The notes under the pieces: model-generated
Told to the model about the DNA's origin: nothing
The model's database searches: none
The model's input: only the letters and a program-made list of their open reading frames with translations
Assembly (NCBI GenBank): GCA_010909165.1
Contig: MU008166.1
Location: 1,612,001 to 1,676,000 of the forward strand
Direction: 5' to 3'
DNA: 64,000 nt
Origin: Anthoceros angustus
Taxonomy: Eukaryota; Streptophyta; Anthocerotopsida; Anthocerotales; Anthocerotaceae
Part shown: one piece after another, positions 23,230-31,751 of the stretch
How the letters are laid out: each line of letters starts with the position of its first letter
How positions within the stretch are numbered: the stretch's first letter is position 1
Position numbers and translations under genes: made by a program

Positions 23230-24539
23230 ATGGCTGAAGAAAAGCCTGATGTCTCGATTGCGGGACAGGTCCGCCTTCTGGAGCTTACCTTCCAGTTTGT
23301 GCAGTCGACAGCACTGAAGGCTGCCACACTGCTGCGGATACCAGACATAATAGCTGAGGCTGATGGACCGCTGTCTTGCGACGAAATTCTGCACAGGATC
23401 ACAGTCGATGAGGTGAGGGACGGGAAGAAGCGGAGTGCGGACTTCTTAGGGCGGATTCTCCGAGTGCTGGTGTCAGCGGGAGTTTTTTCTGCTACGCCAG
23501 ATCCTGATGACCGTGTTTCCAGCGGAGGTGGTAGGCAGGCTTTGCGCTATGGTCTGAACAACGTGTCAGAGCTCCTCGTGACCAAGAGCAGCGCCAGCTT
23601 GTCTCCATTCATTATGATGCAGCTCGATTCTCATTTCCTGGCACCATGGCAGAATCTGCATCGAGCAGTCCAGACAGGCGAATACGCCTACAGTCTGACG
23701 CACGGCAAGAACATGTGGGAGCATTGGACCGAGGAGCCTGCGCACCAGAAACTGTTCGACCAGGCCATGCAGGCTAGTTCTCGGGTCTTCCTGTCTTCCA
23801 TACTGAACAAGTGCAATCTCTTGTTCAAGGACGTGAAGGGAGTTCTCATGGATGTTGGAGGCGGGTTAGGGACATCCCTGTCTGTCATTCTGCCACGGTA
23901 TCCTCACCTGCGTGGTATCAATTTCGATTTGCCTGTTGTGGTAGCTTCAGCACCAGAGATCCCTGGTACATATGCTCCTCAAACCTCCCTTCCCGTGCAG
24001 TGGTAAATCCCGCTCGCTGGCAAGCATAACAATCTTGAAGTGGCACAAGTTTTCTAACAATCGTAGTAAGTGCTGTGGTGTGCAGGAGTCCAACATGTCG
24101 GAGGGGATATGTTCCAAGGCGTTCCACATTCCGACGCCATTTTCATGAAGGTAGCTACCTCTTCACTGCCTTTCACAGCTTGCTATTCAATTTGCATAAC
24201 ACCTTATCCCGACACCGACACGGAGGTGCTCTGTGGTGTGTGCAGTGGATTCTGCACGACTGGGACGATGAGAAGTGCATCCATATCCTTAAGAACTGCC
24301 ACAAAGCTTTGCCAGACGACGGCAAGCTCGTTGTGGTGGAGTCTATATTGAAGCCAGGCAACAACGACGTTCAAGCCAAGCTGGCAGAAGAATTGGATCT
24401 CTTGATGATCGCACACACTGAGGGCGGCCGGGAGCGGGAAGAATGGCAGTGGCGGCACCTCTTCGCCGAAGCTGGCTTCACCAGAGTGGACATCCTGGAC
24501 ACTGGCCATGTCCTGCATGTCGTAGAATTGCGGAAATGA
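23230..24539 (+). CDS. Caffeate-type O-methyltransferase, SAM-dependent
   Basis: Three exons are read as 23230-23965, 24086-24150 and 24246-24539, giving 364 residues in frame with GT-AG introns of 120 and 95 bp. The N-terminus carries the plant methyltransferase dimerisation helices (VQSTALKAATLLRIPDII). The core has the SAM motif MDVGGGLGTS, then YPHLRGINFDLP, GGDMF and DAIFMK. WILHDWDDEKC follows with catalytic His271, then VVVESIL with Glu299. Length and order fit class II plant O-methyltransferases of the COMT/flavonoid type (Pfam PF00891 plus a dimerisation domain). The acceptor is a phenolic hydroxyl on a phenylpropanoid, flavonoid or similar compound; the exact substrate cannot be read from sequence. 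ATG 23230 starts the conserved region. Confidence 0.95.
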
Positions 24540-25104
24540 AATGAGGAAGATATCTCGTGTCTCCTTCAAGTTCATCGTCGGTGTAAAAGCAAGCAAAGGC
24601 AAAGAGGCCGTCGTGTAGGTCGACCAAAACCCTAGAAAAGGATTAAGCAAAACAAGTGTGTGCCGAAGCCCGCGATGTCTGGCCGGTGTGCTGCGTGTCC
24701 GCCATGTATTGAACACCGCACAAATGAAAGGCAGAGTGATGAGCATCCCTGGAGCTTGTCCGAGGCAAGCCCCAGAGGGCAGGCGAGCGGCAGGTGCATG
24801 CATGGAAGGCAGAGAGGCGAGGTGACACGAGGGGCAATGAGAGCCCGCCACGGCAACGAGGCACTTGTCCCCTCCCGACTTGGCTTTTCACTGCGACCCC
24901 GTTATCTGCTCTCGGGCGGAGTAGAAATACCGTTCCCGCGGCAGATCAGGCACCCAAGTTTCTTCTCGACTCGAACGTTCTTTCCCGTCTCTTAGAGAGC
25001 TTCCGCTTCACGACTCCTACACTCTCCTGTCCCTTTCAGCTTCCGCTCCAGCAATCATTCTCGCGACAAGGCAACCCGTCTCGTACAGTTCTTCACTTCC
25101 GGCA
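24540..25104. promoter_or_regulatory. Intergenic region, LEA upstream sequence
   Basis: This is the O-methyltransferase 3' flank followed by the upstream and 5' untranslated region of the LEA gene. No gene is seen. I could not identify a convincing ABRE or TATA element by eye. Confidence 0.4.
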
Positions 25105-25908
25105 ATGGCAGCTACAAGTATGGCAGCTATGGCGTCCGCGGTCGCCGCCCCGTCCGCATTCTCGGTGCGGTCGCCGGCGGTGAGCGCCAGCAGGAGCGCG
25201 CGGCTGCAGAGCTCGAGCGCGAGTCTGGCGGGGCTGCGGTTGCGGCACCGGTCTGCTGCTCCGGCCGCCCGCCGGGCGCCGGCCGTGCTGGTCCGCTGCG
25301 AGGACGATCCCAGCGGCATTCTCGACAAGGCGCAGGAGGCGGCCGGAAACGTGAGCGACAAGGTGAAGGGAGCGGCGCAGCAGGCGAGCGATTTCGTGCA
25401 AGGCAAGTCGGGCGAGGCCAAGAACCAGGCGCAGGGCGCGGGGCAGGAGCTGCGCTCCCGCACCGACGACGCGCTTTCGCAGGGCCAGAGCCACGCCGAG
25501 GGCCTCAAGTCCGAGGCGCAGAGCAACGCGTCCGGGCTGGGCAAGCAGGCCGACGGCCTCAAGGACCAGGTGAGCGGCGCGGCGCAGCAGGCAAGCGATT
25601 TCGTGCAAGGCAAGTCGGGCGAGGCCAAGAACCAGGCGCAGGGCGCGGGGCAGGAGCTGCGCTCCCGCACCGACGACGCGCTGTCGCAGGGCCAGAGCCA
25701 CGCGTCTGGGCTGGGCAAGCAGGCCGAGGGCCTCAAGGACCAGGTGAAGGGCGGGCTGGACCAGGCCAAGAACAGCATCACCGGTGCGGGCCAGGAGGTG
25801 CAGAACAAGGCGTCCGAGGCCGGCTCCACTGTAAAGTCTAACCTGGACGACCTGTCCAGGAACGCGCAAAACACCGCCGAGGACGCCAAGCGCCGCATCC
25901 AGCAGTGA
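25105..25908 (+). CDS. Plastid-targeted LEA-like (group 3) protein
   Basis: A single-exon frame encodes 267 residues. Residues 1-65 are rich in Ala, Ser and Arg with no acidic residue and end VLVRC-EDD, typical of a chloroplast transit peptide with a cleavage site near Cys65. The rest is highly hydrophilic, rich in Ala, Gln, Gly, Lys, Asp and Ser, with 11-mer-like amphipathic periodicity (LDKAQEAAGNVSDKVKGAAQ) as in LEA group 3/PF02987-type proteins. A 43-residue block (residues 89-131) is repeated exactly at 158-200. These proteins are disordered when hydrated, fold into helices on drying and protect membranes or enzymes. Regulation by drought or ABA is likely but not visible in the DNA. Long open frames on the opposite strand are composition artefacts. 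Confidence 0.88.
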   Translation: MAATSMAAMASAVAAPSAFSVRSPAVSASRSARLQSSSASLAGLRLRHRSAAPAARRAPAVLVRCEDDPSGILDKAQEAAGNVSDKVKGAAQQASDFVQGKSGEAKNQAQGAGQELRSRTDDALSQGQSHAEGLKSEAQSNASGLGKQADGLKDQVSGAAQQASDFVQGKSGEAKNQAQGAGQELRSRTDDALSQGQSHASGLGKQAEGLKDQVKGGLDQAKNSITGAGQEVQNKASEAGSTVKSNLDDLSRNAQNTAEDAKRRIQQ

Positions 25909-26149
25909 GGACTGGAGCAGTGAGCGCTCTCCTTCCAAGCTGTCGGCTGTTTTTGTGTGTACAGATGGAGATTGCGTGCGCAAGGGGCCTTGCCTTAGCC
26001 CCATTTTTCCTGCTAGGGGGACCTGGAACAGTTCTCAACTAGCAGGCACCAATTGCCGTGATGACTGATCTGCGAGACTTGCCCAAGATTCGCAGCTGGA
26101 TTCTTAACTGCTTTGTAAAGTGTGGCTGTGTATTTTGTTTCTTTGAAAC

Positions 26150-26665
26150 CTGTAAGATGTGAATAAAATCGCCCTTTTGTCTAGGCTTGTCCTCCTACTG
26201 TCTTCAAGCTGCAAGTCGTTTTGCTACACTTGTAAGCCTGTCTGCACTCGGTTGCATTTTGCTCACTCTGCAGGAGGTCTGCCGAGTGCAATTCCGCTTG
26301 AAGGCTTGTAAAATGTGAATAAAATCGCCAATTATCAAGGTAGGCTGTCCTTACTTTGAATGTCGTCCTACTTGTCTTCAAGCTGCAAGTCGTTTTGCTA
26401 CACTTGTAAGCCTGTCTGCACTCGGTTGTATTTTGCTCACTCTGCAGGAGGTCTGCCGAGTTCAATTCCGCTTGAAGGCTTGTAAGATGTGAATTAAATC
26501 GCCAATTATCAAAGTTAGGCTGTCCTTACTTTGAATGTCGTCCCACTTGTCTTCAAGCTGCAAGTCGTTTTGCTTTACTTGTAAGCCTGTCTGCACTCGG
26601 TTGCATGTTTCTCACTCTGCAGGAATTTTCCCGGTGAGGAGGGAGTGGAATTCCGCTTGAAAACA
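26150..26665. repeat. 175-bp tandem repeat carrying LEA polyadenylation signals
   Basis: TCTTCAAGCTGCAAGTCG occurs at 26201, 26375 and 26550, a period of 174-175 bp. Each unit continues with ACTTGTAAGCCTGTCTGCAC, CTCACTCTGCAGGA and CTTGTAAGATGTGAATAAAA. The first polyadenylation-like signal (GAATAAAATCGCC at 26161) is the 3' end of the LEA transcript. It is copied in units one and two as (A/T)GTGAATAAAATCGCC and AATTAAATCGCC. The array is thus a tandem amplification of the LEA 3' region. Confidence 0.85.
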
Positions 26666-27018
26666 GGGCCGCCTGCGAATGAAATTTTTGGATATGTTTT
26701 CAGGAGCTACATACATGCTCTTGTATTTAGGCACCAAGCCAGCCGCGTCTTTGAGCCGTAACGACTTCCAGATACACCCTCTTGGTAACCAGGAGCCCAG
26801 CTCGGTAGTATTTGCGCCCCTCTTCGCTGAAGTTTTAGCTTTAGAAAGGCACCACCTGTTCCCAAGACTCTCTTTTGTCTCCACGTCAATTCTCTCTCCT
26901 TTGCGCAACTACCCTTAATAAATTACTCGCAATATATTCCTCTTTTATGTGAATTGATTTTAACTTTGCTTCACCTTGCATGGGATGCTTAGGATCGCTT
27001 ACTCTTTACAACCTTATT

Positions 27019-27156
27019 AGCACCAACTAATTCCTTTGAGCGAGACATCCTAAAGCACCAACTAATTCCTTTGAGCGAGACATCCTGAAGCACCAACTAA
27101 TTCCTTTGAGCGAGACATCCTAAAGCACCAACTAATTCCTTCGAGCGAGACATTTT
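27019..27156. repeat. 35-bp tandem repeat, four copies
   Basis: The unit AGCACCAACTAATTCCTTTG plus AGCGAGACATCCTAA begins at 27019, 27054, 27089 and 27124. Copies differ at one or two bases, so the amplification is recent. Confidence 0.9.
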
Positions 27157-27904
27157 AGGATGTTATGATGTGCCTATTCTCATGGCAATCCCTTTAATCT
27201 GCTTGGCTTTTGAAATGATTTTTGTTGGCCAAGTGATACTTGGCTAATGTGTCGTACTGCCCAACTTCGACACAAGCACCGTCTAACAAACTTAGCTTGG
27301 CTACATATCATCCTCACCCACCAGAGAGTGAAAAGTCGTGGCAAGTCGTTGCCGGTAATGCTAATGAGCTGGTTGTGGCCGCCATTTGTACGTCAAGTGG
27401 TGGATACTGCTATAAACTGAAAGTTTTATCACATCTTTTTATCCAGAAAATCATATCTATATACTCAACTAGAAAGTTTTATCACTTTGTTTTCTACCAC
27501 GTTTGCACCCTATATCATAGAATTTTAAAAAATATTAGTAGTAAAGTTAGAATAAATAGAAAATTGAAGATATTAAAAAATAAAAGATATATATGATAAT
27601 ATTAACTTGAGGTACTTTAATTGAAGAATTATGATAGATATTTTTAAAAGTAAAAAATATTAATTATAAAGGGTTAACAATAGTATTAACTTCTATCAAC
27701 GATGGAAGTATGAGCCTTACAAGTGTTGTGTCCAATGATAGATTAAGTCCATGCATTTATATACAGAATGTTTATTAATAGATCTTTCTGTAATAACGAC
27801 TAGATTCTTAGTAATAAGAAATACTTCACAGCAACCAGATTAAGCTCCAATTTAAACGATAAAATAGTTTAAGTCATTTTCTCATCGCTGCATTATGCGA
27901 GGCT

Positions 27905-28026
27905 GCCAGTTGTTAGTGGTCTATGGGGTTACTCCAAATTAAACTCCAGTTGTTAGTGCCCTACGGGATTACTCCACATTAAACTCCAGCTGTTAGTGCC
28001 CTACGGGGTTACTCCACATTATACTC
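27905..28026. repeat. 40-bp tandem repeat, three copies (SINE tail)
   Basis: The unit CCAGTTGTTAGTGCCCTACG followed by GGGTTACTCCACATTAAACT has a 40-bp period. It matches the tail of the tRNA-Arg-like SINE fragment at 22.7 kb, suggesting the array grew from such an insertion. Confidence 0.8.
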
Positions 28027-29539
28027 CCAATGCAGGACTTCCATGTATACTTTGAAATATGAAATCTTTGAATTCTCTAAAAAAATAAAATAGTTCAAGT
28101 TTTACTTGGATAAATAAAATGGTATATTGGTTCTCCTTGATAGTGAAGGCTTGTGTTTGAATACCGAGAAAAAAATAATTGATCAATTTTGATTGTTTAA
28201 TACAAATTTAGTAACTAAGTATATTTTCTATTACAATTTATTTGCATGTCAATAGATTTATTCTTTTTGTACATTTCAACCCAGAAGGAAGGGTTTTTTT
28301 CTCAACAAATGATGAAACAAGTGAAATTGATTGCGCAGCATTAGGCTCAAAAACTTATGTCATTTTGGCCTTGAATACTCTAAGAATTTGCTTCCTATTT
28401 GTCTCGCTTTATTGTGGTTATTTACCTCCTAACGTGATCTCATGGTTAGGCCTTCTGAGCTTTGATCAGTCCATCCAGGGAGCCTCTTTGGAGCAAAAGT
28501 AGAACGAGATAGACTTTGATGTACATGCGTAAAGGTCCAGTTTGAGTTTGTGGAACAATAAGAAATCTTGATCTACAAAATGAGTGATCATCTCTATAAC
28601 TTATTTTAGGTTTATATCAAAACTTTTTTTATAACTGAGTTTCTTTCATATTAGTATGTTCGTATTGCTTTAAGTTCCACATATTTGTAGCCTGTCCTTA
28701 TAAGACTTGACAAAATTCTTTCAACTTATTATCTTGTACATTAAAGACATAAAAATATATTTTGAGAAAATAAATTCCATAAGACAAGAAAATTATTTTC
28801 CTACTTAGTTATATCTGTTCTTATCAGTTTAATTAAAAGCAATATATCATAAATATTAATAAGATTAATAAATTATCATAAATAAAATAAATCTAGTTAT
28901 ATAATATTTATATTATTTGTATATAAATATATATACATATGGTGAGCACAGCAACGCAGCCTTAGTGAAATGGATGCGACGTGAACATTCGCATCACGGA
29001 ACACAAAGCGTGGCTGTTTTGGATTCAAAGGGAGCAATCGGAGGGGATCGGTGACGTTTTGGAATACAAAGCGAGGAGTCGGAGGAAGCGACCGGGCGTT
29101 GCTTGGCTGACTAGGGTTTGGGAGATGGAATCTGTTGAGTACATTGCTGGTATTTATTGGAGTGGAGCGTAGACATTGGTAGGCTCACTCTCTGCAGTGC
29201 AGTTTGCTGTTTCTCTTTCCCGCTCCTGCCAATCCACTTGTGGCCCGGGCCGTCTCTCTCCTGAAAGAAGGCTGGCTGGCAGCCAGCCTTCTTTCTGGCT
29301 CGCAGGTCAGGTGGTTGCTTCCGCAGGTGGATTCTTGGAGCTCCAGCGTCGCAGCAGAGGTGTCTGGTGGATCCGAGGGCCGGGCGGGCGCACCGGCCTC
29401 GCATCGGGAGCGGACGGGACATGGCTTCCGGGATGCCGCGAGGGAGATGAGGCAGCTGAGAGCCTGGTGAGGCCGGGAGGCCAGTCGTCGAACTTTGCAG
29501 CAGGCAGAGTCGCGCTCCGCCGTGCGGCTGCCAGATCAC

Positions 29540-31374
29540 ATGGAGCATTCCGCTGCAAACCCTGCCGGGCCCCGGCTCGGGGCCCTGGACCTGCTCTTCG
29601 CTAGCAATCTCTCCGGCATCCAGCTGCACGTGGATCTTGGCGTGGTGGACAACCAGTACCCGGACCCTAGCTGCTTCATTGCAATCAAGCGAGCGTGCGG
29701 CTCCGACGTGACTTTCGACAAATTCACGGCCGTTTTTCTTGATTTCGAGCGGGGAGTCAGGTCCCGGGAGCAGGCCATTGCGGACGCTTTCAAGCTCGTC
29801 ATGGAGCAGGGCCGATGCTCCCGGGTTAAGCATGACTTCCTCTACCACCTGCTGCTCCACTTCTTCTCGTCTCGTGCGGTAAGTACTACTACTAGTACTG
29901 CCATTGCCGAATGTTTCCGTCACTCTGACACATGGATAGATTTATGTACGTGTGTGTTTGTGTGTTTTCATGCCTCTTCCTGCCTTCCTTCCTTTCAATG
30001 CTCTCCTCTAGCAGTGGTAGCAGTACCTCTATTTTTTGTCCGAGCTCGTCTTCTTCATCTCGATGTCCATGGCGGATTGGAACTTCCTTTAATCCTGTCT
30101 AGACGTATATGTGCCTACATATATATAGAGCATCGAATTAAAGTCCTCTTGTTTTGAACAGCTTGAGTCGTCCCCCAGTGAGACTCTGTTTGCCACTAGT
30201 TCTGCCCGGGACTGATGCGAGTAACGCTTGCAATTCTAAAACTAGACAGATTAGGTAGGCTACTTTCCAGTGCTCTTGTGGCTCCTCTCTGCTTGTTTGC
30301 TTCTCGAGGGGAGGCTAATACTCGTGTATGTTAGTGCAGACTCGAGAATCTGCTCCGGACCAGTTCTGCGCGCCAGGTCGTCTCCAGCCCGCGGGTGCCT
30401 CCGAAGTCTCGGACATGGACGGACGTCCGACTACTTCAGATTCCACAGTCGCTCCTTCCTCCTGCTCGAATCTGACGGAGCTGAAGCGCAGCGCGCCGCG
30501 CTGTTTGTGTCGTGGTTGTCCAGGTTTCGGCGCAAGGGTGGCTGCATCGAGTGCACACGTTAGACTTGTGGAGCGAGAGATTGTGAAGGCGATTGTTGCA
30601 AGCACGCGTCCAGCGTGGAGGGAGAATGCCGTGAAGTTCCTCGCGGAGGCGGAGGCAGTGTTGCAGAGTGCAGGCTACCACACGTTTCTGGGAGTCTTGG
30701 ATGCCTTCCGCACGGGAGCCATTGCTGACGACTTCGAGCTGAAGGTTGTTGCTGACAGTTTGATAAGAGGAAAATTGAAGGCACCGGGGCCTCGGTTTGT
30801 GGTGCACGGGAACGGGTCCTTCAGTCGGTGCAAGGACTGTTCACAGGCTGGTGCTGGTGAAGAGGATCTTCCGTGCGGGAGCCAGGATTTCAGGGCACCG
30901 GCGGGCGAAGTTCCGGCGCGGAATGACGGCAACACAGGCCAAGCTGCTGAGAGGGATCGTCGGGAGGCAGAAACTTCGCGGCTGAATTCCACGAGGCTGT
31001 GTGACGAGATGGAGTTTGACCCTTGTGCTCCTCATGCCGTCGAGCGTAGCAGAGGTGGCCATCCAATTCACGGGGACTTGGAATTGCCGCGTGCTTCAGG
31101 GGACCGCATCTGTACGTTGTGTGATGGGGTATCGAGGGCTCCTCCTCTTTGCGACAGGCTCATGCGTAGATTGATATTGCTCTATTCGCCCCATGAGCCG
31201 GATTGTGATTGTGGTTCCGAGGAAAACTGGGCTTTGGGCAGCTATAAGACGTGCCCGGACCCGCCCAGGCAGCACGTTGACATAATGCAAAGCGGAGGCA
31301 GGAAACGAAATCCCCTGCGCAGCACGCGAGAACGGAAGCCCACATCCAAGCTTGTGGAAGAGTGCCAGTTTTGA
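29540..31374 (+). CDS. Unrecognised two-exon protein with helical PAH/harmonin-like segments
   Basis: Exon 1 (29540-29878) ends at a good donor, GCG|GTAAGT. The next exon, with acceptor TTAGTGCAG, runs 30340-31374 in the matching phase and gives 457 residues. Exon 1 has PDPSCFIAIKRACG and FDKFTAVFLDFERG, then REQAIADAFKLVMEQG. Exon 2 has KFLAEAEAVLQSAGYHTFL, GVLDAFRTGAIADD and LKVVADSLIRG. The spacing of helix, Tyr/Phe-x-x-Phe-Leu, helix resembles paired-amphipathic-helix or harmonin-N-like folds, twice. The C-terminal half is charged, Cys-rich in places (CTLC, DCDCGSEE) and ends with an RKRNPL-RSTRERKPTSK basic tract. I do not recognise the family and assign no function. In the first 200 bp of exon 2 another frame also looks protein-like, so an extra splice site may exist. 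Confidence 0.6.
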
Positions 31375-31751
31375 TGTGTCAAGCTGGGACTTTGTATCAA
31401 AATTAAGCAAAGCTATTTAATTTGTGAACATATAGCATTCTGAATGATTTGTTTCAAGCGTCTGTCTCCTCTTTGGAGGGAAGCTGACCGTCTGGTGCGG
31501 GACGCTCATGGAGAAGTAGTGTCGGACCACTTATTACCACTTCCATCAAAACGCAAGTTTGCAACTTTGTGATAGAGATACGGAATCCCTGAAGAATCCT
31601 AATTTCCTCTTTTTAAGTCCAACCCAAAAATATATATGGTAGCATAGAGAGTTGCTCTATATGGTACATAATCAAATCGAGAAATATGGACCTAAAAGAC
31701 TATAGCTACTACAAACTCACGGCTCTGAGCAGTTGCAGTTAAGCCGAGAAG
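31375..31751. other. Intergenic between convergent genes
   Basis: These are the 3' flanks of the unrecognised plus-strand gene and the minus-strand ABCG gene. No feature is seen. Confidence 0.5.

Larger units (their letters stand above)
26666..28960. other. AT-rich intergenic region
   Basis: Apart from the two tandem arrays listed separately, this stretch becomes strongly AT-rich (27,450-28,940) and holds no recognisable gene. The short open frames have no family features. Confidence 0.55.

Noticed and set aside
25017-26004. Two long minus-strand open frames (about 290-300 codons) opposite the LEA gene
   Set aside because: They mirror the GC-rich, stop-poor LEA coding strand, including its 129-bp internal repeat, and show no family features. 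The plus strand has a transit peptide and LEA composition.
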